From an uncultured Clostridia bacterium (GTDB taxonomy: Bacteria > Bacillota > Clostridia > Oscillospirales > CAG-272), in contig CALWJT010000030.1 in the NCBI GenBank assembly GCA_944381075.1, forward strand, positions 1 through 61,288: 61,288 bases of DNA, given 5' to 3'. The position numbers and the translations under genes are program-made. The notes below the pieces were generated by a model, which saw nothing but the letters and a program-made list of their open reading frames with translations, had not been told where the DNA came from and ran no database searches. Below, piece by piece: positions 44,751 through 53,114 of the stretch (its first letter is position 1; each line of letters opens with the position of its first letter).

Positions 44751-46543
44751 CACGAGGAATCCATCATCACATGAGGGGCGGCTCATCCAAAATGCCCGTC
44801 AATTTTAAAAAATCCATAGGGAAGCTCATTTCCTTCTGCCGCCCGTATATTCCCGCGATCCTGATTGCGATGGTATGCGCGGTCGCAAGCGCGGTGCTTA
44901 CGGTCATCGGTCCGGATAAGGTAAGCGATCTTACGGGACTTATTGAGGAGGGCTTTCTTTCCGGCATCGACTTTGACGCGGTTCTCACCATTTGCTATAC
45001 GCTGATCGCGTTTTATGCCGCAAGCTGGATCCTTGGCTTGACGCAGGGCCTTGTCATGACGACGGTCAATCAGACGGTCTCCAAGAACCTGCGCCGTTCG
45101 ATCTCGAGAAAAATCAACCGTCTCCCCATCGATTATTACAACAGAACAAGCTTCGGCGATGTGCTGTCCCGCATTACCAACGACGTGGATACGATCAGCG
45201 AAACGCTTCAGCGAAGCATCGTCCAGATGGTTTCTGCGGCGGCGCTCTTTATCGGATGCCTGGTCATGATGTTCCGGACGAACTGGATCATGGCGGTGAC
45301 GGCGATCGCGGCGTCGCTTATCGGTTTTCTGTTTGTTTCGATCGTGACCAAAAGCTCGCAGAAATACTTTCTCGCGCGTCAGGAGTGGCTCGGCCGGCTC
45401 AACGGACATATCGAGGAGGTCTATTCCGGACACAATATTGTCCGTCTGTATAATGCGGAAAAACAGCAGAGCGGAGCCTTTAACAAAATGAACGAAAAGC
45501 TCTATGAATGCAACTGGAAGTCCCAGTTTCTTTCGGGACTTATGATGCCGGTGATGAGCTTCATCGGAAATTTCGGCTATGTTGCGGTCTGCGTGGTCGG
45601 CGCGATGCTGACCATGAACGGTGAAATCGATTTCGGCGTTATCATCGCATTCATCATTTACGTCAGACTCTTTTCCAGCCCTCTGTCGCAGATCGCGCAG
45701 GCAATGACGAGCCTTCAGTCCACGGCGGCCGCGTCAGAGCGGGTGTTTGAATTCCTGGAAGCACAGGAGATGCCGGATGAGTCGAATAAGACGGCAGTCC
45801 TCGAAAACGTGCGCGGCGAGGTGGAATTTGATCACGTGTATTTCGGCTATGACAGCGACAAAATCATCATACACGACTTTTGCGAGCACATCTATCCCGG
45901 TCAAAAGGTCGCCATCGTAGGACCGACCGGCGCGGGGAAAACAACGATGGTCAATCTCCTGATGCGGTTTTATGACGTCACGAGCGGAGAGATCAAAATC
46001 GACGGCGTGCCGGTAAGCTCTCTGACAAGAGAAAATGTACATGACCTGTTCGGCATGGTGCTTCAGGATACGTGGCTGTTCGAGGGGACCATTCGGGACA
46101 ACGTCGTATATGGCAAGGAGAACATCAGTGACGAGGAGGTGGAAAAGGCCTGCCGTGCGGTCGGGATGCATCATTTCATCAAAACGCTTCCGAATGGCTA
46201 TGACACGGTCATCGACGATAAGATGAACCTTTCCGCGGGACAGAAGCAGCTTCTTACCATCGCGCGCGCTATGATCGAAAACGCGCCGATGATCATTCTC
46301 GACGAGGCGACAAGCTCTGTCGATACCCGAACGGAGATCCTCATTCAAAAGGCGATGGACCGCATGACCGAGGGAAGGACGTCGTTCGTGATCGCACACC
46401 GTCTTTCCACGATTCGAAATGCAGATAAGATCCTTGTGATGAAGGACGGCAATATCATTGAGAGCGGCAATCACGAGGAGCTGATGGCGAAGGGCGGTTT
46501 CTATGCCGACCTTTACAACAGCCAGTTCGAGAAGGCATCATAA
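44747..46543 (+). CDS. ABC multidrug exporter subunit, catalytic half
   Basis: A 598-aa half-transporter and partner of the upstream gene. Six transmembrane helices (about 30-330), then Walker A GPTGAGKTT, signature NLSAGQKQLL (Ala for Gly in the C-loop), Walker B MIILDEATSSVD with the catalytic Glu, and H-loop IAHRLST. The canonical ATP site is formed by this Walker A/B and the intact FSGGQ of the partner; the second site pairs its weaker LSAGQ with the partner's Asp. This asymmetry is typical of heterodimeric drug exporters. Substrate unknown. Confidence 0.92.
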   Translation: MTRGIHHHMRGGSSKMPVNFKKSIGKLISFCRPYIPAILIAMVCAVASAVLTVIGPDKVSDLTGLIEEGFLSGIDFDAVLTICYTLIAFYAASWILGLTQGLVMTTVNQTVSKNLRRSISRKINRLPIDYYNRTSFGDVLSRITNDVDTISETLQRSIVQMVSAAALFIGCLVMMFRTNWIMAVTAIAASLIGFLFVSIVTKSSQKYFLARQEWLGRLNGHIEEVYSGHNIVRLYNAEKQQSGAFNKMNEKLYECNWKSQFLSGLMMPVMSFIGNFGYVAVCVVGAMLTMNGEIDFGVIIAFIIYVRLFSSPLSQIAQAMTSLQSTAAASERVFEFLEAQEMPDESNKTAVLENVRGEVEFDHVYFGYDSDKIIIHDFCEHIYPGQKVAIVGPTGAGKTTMVNLLMRFYDVTSGEIKIDGVPVSSLTRENVHDLFGMVLQDTWLFEGTIRDNVVYGKENISDEEVEKACRAVGMHHFIKTLPNGYDTVIDDKMNLSAGQKQLLTIARAMIENAPMIILDEATSSVDTRTEILIQKAMDRMTEGRTSFVIAHRLSTIRNADKILVMKDGNIIESGNHEELMAKGGFYADLYNSQFEKAS

Positions 46544-46550
46544 TCGGATT

Positions 46551-46594
46551 TTTCTCTCCTCAAGGGCTCCGTGCGGGGCCCTTGAGGAGAGAAA
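46551..46594 (+). terminator. Hairpin downstream of MarR-ABC operon
   Basis: A perfect 17-bp inverted repeat (46551-46567 with 46578-46594). No U tract follows, so termination may be factor-assisted. Confidence 0.55.
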
Positions 46595-46648
46595 GAAAGG
46601 CTTCGCCCTGCGGGAATGTGGACGAAGTTTAATTTTTTTGGAATTCTA

Positions 46649-46676
46649 TTGATAATCCTCATGGATGCGATATAAT
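46649..46676 (+). promoter_or_regulatory. Promoter for yccF-like gene
   Basis: TTGATA (46649-46654), 16 bases, TATAAT (46671-46676). The preceding GAATTCTATTGA also occurs at the -35 region of the MarR operon (42426-42437). Confidence 0.75.
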
Positions 46677-46747
46677 AATAGTAAGAAGAGCGGGAAGCGG
46701 GCGTCGGCTCGCGGATCGGTACATCTGGAATTTTACTGGGAGGTCGT

Positions 46748-47113
46748 ATGAGAATTATCGGGAATATTCTGTGGATTCTGCTTTGCGGGATCTGGCTTTT
46801 TTTGGAATGGGCGATCGTGGGGCTCGTTTGGTGCATCACCATCATCGGGATCCCGTTCGGCATACAGTGCTTTAAAATGGCGGGACTGATGCTGGCGCCG
46901 TTCGGCAAGCAGGTCATCTACGGCGGCGGCGCCATATCGCTGCTTGTCAATATTCTTTGGCTGATTTTCGGCGGTTTTGCGCTTGTCGTCAGCTCTGCGG
47001 TGTTTGGACTGGTCCTTTGCATCACCATCATCGGGATCCCGTTTGGGAAGCAGTGCTTTAAATTTGCCAAGCTTGCGCTCATGCCGTTCGGCGCGTCGGT
47101 GGTGCGCGCTTGA
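46748..47113 (+). CDS. yccF: YccF-domain inner membrane protein
   Basis: A 121-aa membrane protein with two copies of the YccF domain. Each contains a hydrophobic run ending in the signature CITIIGIPFG(I/K)QCFK, at about 37-50 and 84-97. Four transmembrane segments are likely. The function is not established; the family is widespread and short like this one. It stands alone with its own promoter and a following terminator. Confidence 0.92.
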   Translation: MRIIGNILWILLCGIWLFLEWAIVGLVWCITIIGIPFGIQCFKMAGLMLAPFGKQVIYGGGAISLLVNILWLIFGGFALVVSSAVFGLVLCITIIGIPFGKQCFKFAKLALMPFGASVVRA

Positions 47114-47272
47114 CTGAGAAATGACGCGGCGTTCCTGTCCGGCACGGCCGCTGCTCCTTTGTACCGCGCTGGATGCCGCGAAAATTCTTTGACGGATCCT
47201 CCGGATATAGGATGGGTACGATGGAAAAAGGCTCGATTGCCGCGGCTTTTATAGAAAAATCCTTTTTTCTTT

Positions 47273-47312
47273 AAAATGCGTCCTTCCCGAAAATGGGAAA
47301 GACGCATTTTTC
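47273..47312 (+). terminator. Terminator between yccF and cupin genes
   Basis: A 10-bp outer stem AAAATGCGTC/GACGCATTTT (47273-47282 with 47301-47310) encloses a second stem TTCCC/GGGAA, with a T run at the end. The preceding 160 bases hold no gene. Confidence 0.8.
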
Positions 47313-47470
47313 CGGATCTGGGAGTTGGCGGCTGTCTTTTGGATGGGAGCTTCGGGCTTTTGACGGATAATTTAAAAAAAAGAGGATTTTGCCGTCCGCG
47401 CAGGCATGTCCCTGCGCTGTCCCAACCTCCTGGTTTGGCATATACTGTCGGTGAAGGAGGTGAAAAACAA

Positions 47471-47983
47471 ATGAACCATTGCATGAACAGATGGAATGAC
47501 CGTCCAGAGGGAAGATGCGGCTGCGGCTGTGGGAATACCGATAACGGCTCGCTTTGTGTCGGAACCTCCGGAAACAGAGATACCGGAGCACCGCTTGTGA
47601 CCGATCTTGCCGGTGCGGCGGAAAGAAACGGAAATTATCGTAAGGCGATCTGGACTGGCGACAATCTTCAGGTCACGCTGATGAGCTTGAATCCGTGTGA
47701 GGATATCGGGCTGGAAATGCACGCGGATACCGATCAGCTCCTTTATGTCGTGAGCGGCGAAGGGACTGTCCAGATGGGAAGATGCCAGAACCAGCTTTGT
47801 CTGTGCCGCGCTTCTGCGGGAACGGGGATTTTTGTCCCCGCCGGAACCTGGCATAATTTGACCAATACCGGCACGACGCCTCTGAAGCTGTTTTCTGTCT
47901 ACGCACCGCCGGAGCATCCGCGCGGCATTGTGGAAGAAACAAAGCCCTGCGCCGTGAGAAGGCGCTGCGGCTGCCGGTCGTGA
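47471..47983 (+). CDS. Cupin-domain protein with Cys-rich ends
   Basis: A 170-aa protein. A single cupin barrel (about 45-150) has the two metal motifs: GLEMHADTDQLLYVVSGEGTVQMG (motif 1) and PAGTWHNLTNTG (motif 2). The N-terminus (CGCGCGNTDNG) and the C-terminus (CAVRRRCGCRS) are rich in Cys, which is unlike most cupins and may add metal binding. Similar mannose-6-phosphate isomerase-like cupins occur in Clostridia without known function. ATG 47471 follows AAGGAGGTG; a longer frame upstream runs through the terminator. Confidence 0.88.
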   Translation: MNHCMNRWNDRPEGRCGCGCGNTDNGSLCVGTSGNRDTGAPLVTDLAGAAERNGNYRKAIWTGDNLQVTLMSLNPCEDIGLEMHADTDQLLYVVSGEGTVQMGRCQNQLCLCRASAGTGIFVPAGTWHNLTNTGTTPLKLFSVYAPPEHPRGIVEETKPCAVRRRCGCRS

Positions 47984-47997
47984 TAGAGAAATAAAAA

Positions 47998-48030
47998 GGG
48001 AAGGGCTCCGAGAGGAGCCTTTCCCAATAT
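47998..48030. terminator. Bidirectional terminator, cupin / GH94-like gene
   Basis: A 12-bp stem with one G-T pair (47998-48009 with 48014-48025) flanked by A and T tracts, between converging genes. Confidence 0.85.
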
Positions 48031-48032
48031 TT

Positions 48033-50936
48033 TTATAATAGGATTTCAACGGCATGGCGCTTGCCGTCACGCGGACGTTCAAGATGTCCGAAAAAGGGCT
48101 TTCCGTCAAAGGTATAGACGGTGCCGGCGCCGACTCTTGCAAAGCCCCGACGCTTTCGGACCGTGACATCGAGGAGCATGCCGTCCGTTCGCACGGTATA
48201 GGATACCGTTTCCATGTCCGGCGGCAGAAGCGGAGAAAAAACGATCTCCGTACCTGTATAGGAGAAACCGAGCATTTCCGATATCGTGAGACTGAGCCAG
48301 CTTGCCGTTCCGGACAGCATCGGCCCGATATTTTCACCGGTACGGCTGTTGTTGTACTGTGTGCAGAAGCGCGGATTTCCTTTTGTGACAAAGGGATGCT
48401 CCATCGTTTTATACGGAAGAACGGTAGCTACCGCGAAATCGGCAAGGCGGGAAAGACGCTCTGCAAGCGCCGTATCCGATACGGTCTTTGCCGCGCGAAG
48501 CGCCGCACAGGCCGCCATCATCGCTGCATGCTTGAATACGCCGCCGTTTTCTCTGTCGCCGGGGAAATAGGCGTCCGACGCGGTGCCCGAGGCGAGCCGG
48601 TCAAGCCGGCACGGCGTGCAAAGCTTGAGCCCGGCATCCGTTACGAGGTGCGCTTCGATTTTCTCCAGCATGGTCCGGATCTGGATGTCGTCTGCAACGC
48701 CGGATAAGATCGACCAGCTGAAGGAATTCAGAAAATACGTGCCCGGAATGGCGTCGTCGGCGCTCAGCCCGTCGCCTGCGGCGCCGAGATAGGTATAGCC
48801 GCCGTCCCGCTTCCCGCCGACAAGGACCCGTGCAAAAAAGTCCTCTTTCCAGCAGGAGGCCCTGATTTTCTCGGTCAGGGCCGCAGAACGTGCTTTCATT
48901 TCTTCTCTGCGGGCGGCGTCCTTTGTGAGCGATGCCAAAGCCGCAATGTCGTCATATGCGATTTTGAGCAGGAAGGCGTTCATCACGCTTTCCGAAAAGG
49001 CGCTTTTCAGCGGCGCACCGTAGTCCTCACCCGTTTCGGCGAGCTGTGCGAGATAGCGTTTCTCCTTTTCGGGACCGTCGATCCAATCGTCGTCTACCTT
49101 CAGGCAGTCGTTCCAGTCCGCCTTGTCGAGCAGCGGAAGGCCGTGCGCGCCGACGGAAATGCTCCCGCTGTAGGTGACGACGGCGAGCAGCGTTTCCATG
49201 ACCGAGCGGCGGCCCTTTCCGCCGGCGACAGGATATGTTTCGGAAAGAAACGCCATGTCCTGCGTCAGGCAGACGTACCGGTATACGGCTTGGACGAGCC
49301 ACAGCCCGTCGTCCGAACACATGCCGGGCTCCTTTCCGGTTTCGTAAAAGTTGTGGTTGGCGTATCCCATTTCCCAGACGTTGGAGAGCCATTCGCCGAG
49401 CATTTCGCGTGCAAGCTTCGCTTCCCCCATGCCGGTGATGTAGGGCAGGGAGGCGAACATATCCTGGATCTCGCGGAACCCGATTTCCCGATAGGCCTTC
49501 TGCGTCCATGCGAAGGAGCGGGACACGTAGGACTGATAATATACCTGAAACGGCAGATTTCGATTGACATAGGCGTCAAAATCGGAGTCTCCCGTTTTGA
49601 TCTGAAGATAGCCGGCATAGCGTTCGGAAAACGCCTTGACGCGCTCCAGTGCATCCTCTGCGGCATGCGGCATGCGGTAGGCCTCGACAAGACGGGCGAG
49701 CATCTCGGATATGGCGTCGTCCGTACCATCCTTCGTGATGGTCATGCCGACCAGGCAGTCCGCTGCGCGCGTTCCGCCCGCCGAAAGGGAGAGCGTCTTG
49801 GAAACCGCAAAGAACGGGACGATTTTGGCGGCGTGGGAGCAGGAAAGATGCGCCGCGTTCTGCGGACGGTTCAGCGTGCCGCTGCCGATAAAATCGGAAT
49901 AGCTCGCCGTATATTCGTCCATGAATTCCCCTTCGCAGAGAAGCAGGGCGAAGCGCTTGTAAGGCTTCAAATATTTCGGATGCGGATTCGGCGAGAGGAC
50001 CGCCGGTACCCCGTCGATTTTCCAGATTCCGCTTTCCCATGTCACGCTTGCGTAAAGGATGTCGTTCATAGCGGATTCTGGCGTCGCAAGCCCGAACATG
50101 CCGGTAAAGACGATCTTGATCTTCCGCTTGCGGTCCGACCTGTTTCCGACGGTCACATGCTGCATCTCGACCGCCTCCGGCATTCCTTCTTCCTGCGGGA
50201 GAATGAAGATCGTGCGTTCGATGCGGAGCCCGCACTCCGTTTCATAGGCAATTACGGTATGGTTCTGCGAATGGCGGCAGACGGCGGACCGGACATTCGT
50301 TTTCGGATCGGCGGAATAAAAAATGACCTCTCCGTCTTCGACAAGATAGAACTGCCGATTGCAGGGCTCGCCGTTTTCCTCCGGAATCAAATTGTAGCGT
50401 GTGGAAGTGACCTGTCTTGCCGCCGCCGCGCGGAAGGAGCCGCGTCCGAGCGAATCGAGCGCGCCCTTGGGCGTTGTGAGAAGCGGCGACGGAAAGCCGA
50501 TACGGTTGCCGATGAGAAGATTGACATCGAAATGCGTGCCGATCTTATCCGCCTTTAGATCCAGAATGAGATCGCCGTTTTCATCCAGCCTGCTGGCACT
50601 TTTGCAGACCGAGGCGTACAGCTCGTGCAGGGCCGCCGCGATTTCGGCGGGAAGGGCCGCCTCGCCCTCCTCGGTCAGATGCCGTATCGTTTTGCCGAAG
50701 CAAAAGAGGTGGTTTTGCAAGGGAAATCGTTCGAGATAGCGGGCGGTCAGGGGAAAATTCAAAATGCGCTCGGAAAGCGGCGCGTAGAACGGTAAGCCTG
50801 CCGCGCCGACCACCTTCCCGGAAAGGGAGAAAAAAGAGGCGCAGAACGCGCCGGTGACAGCGCTGCCAAACGCCTTGCGCAGCAAGTCCTCGGGCTTCTC
50901 GGCCTGGGACCTGGCGGTTTCTCTTGTGAGCTTCAT
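48033..50936 (-). CDS. GH94-like (cellobiose/chitobiose phosphorylase-type) enzyme
   Basis: A 967-aa protein with the layout of GH94 glycoside phosphorylases. A large N-terminal beta-sandwich (about 120-400) is followed by an (alpha/alpha)6 barrel: GFREIQDMFASLPY (486-499), GMCSDDGLWLVQAVYRYV, and KADWNDCLKVDDDW (605-618), whose Asp in DWND is the general acid in the family. FPGDRENGGVFKHAA and a final beta region close it. Phosphorylases of this type split a disaccharide with phosphate to sugar-1-phosphate plus sugar, in the cytosol. There is no signal peptide. The substrate cannot be assigned. It has its own promoter. Confidence 0.85.
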   Translation of the reverse strand: MKLTRETARSQAEKPEDLLRKAFGSAVTGAFCASFFSLSGKVVGAAGLPFYAPLSERILNFPLTARYLERFPLQNHLFCFGKTIRHLTEEGEAALPAEIAAALHELYASVCKSASRLDENGDLILDLKADKIGTHFDVNLLIGNRIGFPSPLLTTPKGALDSLGRGSFRAAAARQVTSTRYNLIPEENGEPCNRQFYLVEDGEVIFYSADPKTNVRSAVCRHSQNHTVIAYETECGLRIERTIFILPQEEGMPEAVEMQHVTVGNRSDRKRKIKIVFTGMFGLATPESAMNDILYASVTWESGIWKIDGVPAVLSPNPHPKYLKPYKRFALLLCEGEFMDEYTASYSDFIGSGTLNRPQNAAHLSCSHAAKIVPFFAVSKTLSLSAGGTRAADCLVGMTITKDGTDDAISEMLARLVEAYRMPHAAEDALERVKAFSERYAGYLQIKTGDSDFDAYVNRNLPFQVYYQSYVSRSFAWTQKAYREIGFREIQDMFASLPYITGMGEAKLAREMLGEWLSNVWEMGYANHNFYETGKEPGMCSDDGLWLVQAVYRYVCLTQDMAFLSETYPVAGGKGRRSVMETLLAVVTYSGSISVGAHGLPLLDKADWNDCLKVDDDWIDGPEKEKRYLAQLAETGEDYGAPLKSAFSESVMNAFLLKIAYDDIAALASLTKDAARREEMKARSAALTEKIRASCWKEDFFARVLVGGKRDGGYTYLGAAGDGLSADDAIPGTYFLNSFSWSILSGVADDIQIRTMLEKIEAHLVTDAGLKLCTPCRLDRLASGTASDAYFPGDRENGGVFKHAAMMAACAALRAAKTVSDTALAERLSRLADFAVATVLPYKTMEHPFVTKGNPRFCTQYNNSRTGENIGPMLSGTASWLSLTISEMLGFSYTGTEIVFSPLLPPDMETVSYTVRTDGMLLDVTVRKRRGFARVGAGTVYTFDGKPFFGHLERPRDGKRHAVEILL

Positions 50937-50980
50937 AGGGAACGTCCTCCGGTCATGAGATATGAATCTTTTTTGGTATC

Positions 50981-51009
50981 ATTATATCATGGCGGCTTTC
51001 GTTTTTCAA
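50981..51009 (-). promoter_or_regulatory. Promoter for GH94-like gene
   Basis: The minus strand reads TTGAAA (51004-51009), 17 bases, TATAAT (50981-50986), about 45 bases before the ATG. Confidence 0.82.
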
Positions 51010-51028
51010 TCGGTTTTGGTGTTCTCAT

Positions 51029-51068
51029 GCAAATAACGGCAGGCGGTGTGCCGCATGCCGTTATTTGC
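51029..51068 (-). terminator. Inverted repeat at end of Rieske-FAD operon
   Basis: A 13-bp stem GCAAATAACGGCA (51029-51041) with its complement (51056-51068). It overlaps the stop codon of the 68-aa gene. No U tract follows. Confidence 0.6.
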
Positions 51069-51267
51069 ATATTTGCTTATCAGGCGGGAGCAGGGGGAGA
51101 TATTCCTCCCACCGGTATTCGCGGATCGGCATCACAGGATGCCTTTCGTCGTCGAACAAAAGCACCAGCGCAGGTCGGATGTTATGGTAGTGATCGGCGA
51201 AATAGTAGCCCAGCAGCTTCCCGCCGCGCAGGAGCCGCCGCGCGACGGCATGATAGCTGTAGTACAT
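51061..51267 (-). CDS. Small protein downstream of Rieske-FAD oxidoreductase
   Basis: 68 aa, rich in Tyr, His, Arg and Leu (MYYSYHAVARRLLRGGKL, FADHYHNIRPALVLLF). No signal peptide or membrane segment. It begins 4 bases after the oxidoreductase stop, so it is translationally coupled. I recognise no family. It may be a partner or chaperone of the oxidoreductase, which is inference from position only. Confidence 0.65.
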   Translation of the reverse strand: MYYSYHAVARRLLRGGKLLGYYFADHYHNIRPALVLLFDDERHPVMPIREYRWEEYLPLLPPDKQICK

Positions 51268-51270
51268 GCC

Positions 51271-52728
51271 TTACCGCTTTCTTCCGATGCCCTTTTCCGC
51301 AGGACCGTCGAGCAGTTTTCCGTCGATATCGAACCGGGAGCCGTGACACGGGCAGTCCCAGCTCTTTTCCTCCGGATTCCATGCGAGCTCGCATCCGAGA
51401 TGCGGACATTTGACCGAAACGATGTGCAGCCTCGTTTTCCCGTCGGGAAGGATTTCCCGATAGACGCCGCGCTTGCGGCCGTCGATTTGCACGATCCCGC
51501 CGTGTCCGGGCGGAATTTGATGAAAATCCCGGCTTGGCAGATAGAAAAACTGCTTGGCAAGACTTCCGACGGTCTGCACGCCGTCCGTAAGCAGAGTGCC
51601 AAGGCCGGCAAGCTTGCGCGAGGGGGAAAAAACGGACGCGAATCGATTGGGCTTCTCCATGATCAGGTCACGGAGCAGTCCGGCCGCAGCCATCGCGCTC
51701 GTCATGCCCCACTTGCAGAATCCCGTTGCGATATACACGTCCGGCGTATCCTTGGAAAAGCGTCCGATGTACGGGATATGGTCCGGCGTCATGCAGTCCT
51801 GCGCGGACCAGCCGCATACGGCTCTGCTGCCGGGGAAGAATCGCTTCGCCGCCTGCATGAGCGCGGCGAAGCTGCCGCCCTCCGTGTTTTTTCCCGTCCT
51901 GTGCCCCGCGCCGCCGAGCAGGACGATCCCGTTTTCCGTGCTGCGCAGTGAGAAGCCGTCCTTGTCCGCGCCGTAATAGATTCCGTCGGGAACCGGTGCT
52001 CCCTCCAGCGCCACGACGTGGCTTCGTTCCCTGTGCATTCGCATGAAATAGAAGCCGGGAAGGTTGATCTTAGGGAAATTTGTCGCATAGACGATTTTTC
52101 TGGCGCGCACACTTCCCCGCGGCGTCGCCGCCGTGTGTCCTTTCATCGAAAGCACCGGCGAATGCTCGTAGATTTCAAGTCCGGGAAGAAGGGCCGTGAG
52201 AAATTTAAGAGGATGAAACTGCGCCTGGTTTTCGAACCGAACGGCGCCGGCCGCCGGAAAGGGCAGTCCCGTTTCCGTGACAAAGGAGGCGGCAAGCCCG
52301 AGCGCTGCGGCGGCTTCCGCTTCTTTTGTCAATGCCTCTTTGTCCATGGAGTACACGTAGGAGGGAAGCGTCCTCATTTCGCATTCGATACGGTTGTCGT
52401 TTGCGATTCTGCGGTATTCCGCGATCGCCGCCTCATTGGCTTCCGCATAAGCGCGAGCCTTTGCAAAGCCGTGCATTCGAATCATTTTTTCATAGAGGAT
52501 TCCGTGCTGTGAAGTGATCTTGGCGGTGGTGCGTCCGGTTTGTCCGGAAAAAAGGGAGTCCGCCTCCAGCACGATGCACCGGATCCCCTTTTCCGAGAGC
52601 ATATAGGCGGTCAAGATCCCGGCAATACCGCCGCCTATGACCAGAACATCGGTGCTCTTTTCTCCGCAGACCGACGGATACGGCGGGACCGATGCGGTTT
52701 TTTCCCATAAGGATTTTGGTTTTTCCAT
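51271..52728 (-). CDS. FAD-dependent oxidoreductase with C-terminal Rieske domain
   Basis: A 485-aa protein. A DadA-type FAD-binding fold has VLVIGGGIAGILTAYMLSEKG (about 28-48) and GRTTAKITSQHG, and continues to IATGFCKWGMTSAMAAAG. A Rieske [2Fe-2S] domain sits at the end with CPHLGC (441-446) and CPCHGS (459-464), which supply the two Cys-His pairs. This fusion (YhfW-like) is found in several Firmicutes; its electron acceptor and substrate are unknown. Its start is 22 bases after the stop of a small gene, and another small gene follows by 4 bases. Confidence 0.9.
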   Translation of the reverse strand: MEKPKSLWEKTASVPPYPSVCGEKSTDVLVIGGGIAGILTAYMLSEKGIRCIVLEADSLFSGQTGRTTAKITSQHGILYEKMIRMHGFAKARAYAEANEAAIAEYRRIANDNRIECEMRTLPSYVYSMDKEALTKEAEAAAALGLAASFVTETGLPFPAAGAVRFENQAQFHPLKFLTALLPGLEIYEHSPVLSMKGHTAATPRGSVRARKIVYATNFPKINLPGFYFMRMHRERSHVVALEGAPVPDGIYYGADKDGFSLRSTENGIVLLGGAGHRTGKNTEGGSFAALMQAAKRFFPGSRAVCGWSAQDCMTPDHIPYIGRFSKDTPDVYIATGFCKWGMTSAMAAAGLLRDLIMEKPNRFASVFSPSRKLAGLGTLLTDGVQTVGSLAKQFFYLPSRDFHQIPPGHGGIVQIDGRKRGVYREILPDGKTRLHIVSVKCPHLGCELAWNPEEKSWDCPCHGSRFDIDGKLLDGPAEKGIGRKR

Positions 52729-52749
52729 GCCGATTCCCCATACGGCCGC

Positions 52750-52953
52750 TTATAAGCTTGCGGACTTGCCGTCCGCGAGCTTCTGCACAAAATCTGTCAT
52801 TTCTGCCTTGGAGCCGATATTCTGCGCCATGCGGATCACTTCCTCTTTTTGCGCGGCGCTCATTGCGGCAAACCGTTCCATTGCCGCAGTATTTTGAGCG
52901 AACGCCATACCGAGTCCCAGCGGGATTTCGCCGTTTGTTAAATTTCTATCCAT
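52750..52953 (-). CDS. Small conserved Firmicutes protein
   Basis: A 67-aa helical protein: MDRNLTNGEIPLGLGMAFAQ, followed by a helical region (MAQNIGSKAEMTDFVQKLADG). I know this type as a common small protein in Lachnospiraceae and relatives, without known function. ATG 52953 follows GGGAGGAAATC; a longer frame upstream has no such site. It precedes the Rieske-FAD gene by 21 bases, so it is the first gene of a three-gene unit. Confidence 0.8.
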   Translation of the reverse strand: MDRNLTNGEIPLGLGMAFAQNTAAMERFAAMSAAQKEEVIRMAQNIGSKAEMTDFVQKLADGKSASL

Positions 52954-53074
52954 GATTTCCTCCCTCCCGCTTTTTTGGCGGGCTTTTGTCAAGTTTGCCG
53001 GAATTCTCTCCGGCCGCCGTTTCCCGGCGTTTTCTTCCTTTATTATTTGCAGAGCTCGCCTTATCATTCAGAAA

Positions 53075-53114
53075 ATAAAAAATATCTCCGCCGGAAGGCG
53101 GAGATATTTTTTAT
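53075..53114. terminator. Bidirectional terminator next to SPOCS gene
   Basis: A perfect 18-bp stem (53075-53092 with 53097-53114, loop GGAA) with A/T tracts. It overlaps the SPOCS gene's stop codon. Confidence 0.85.
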
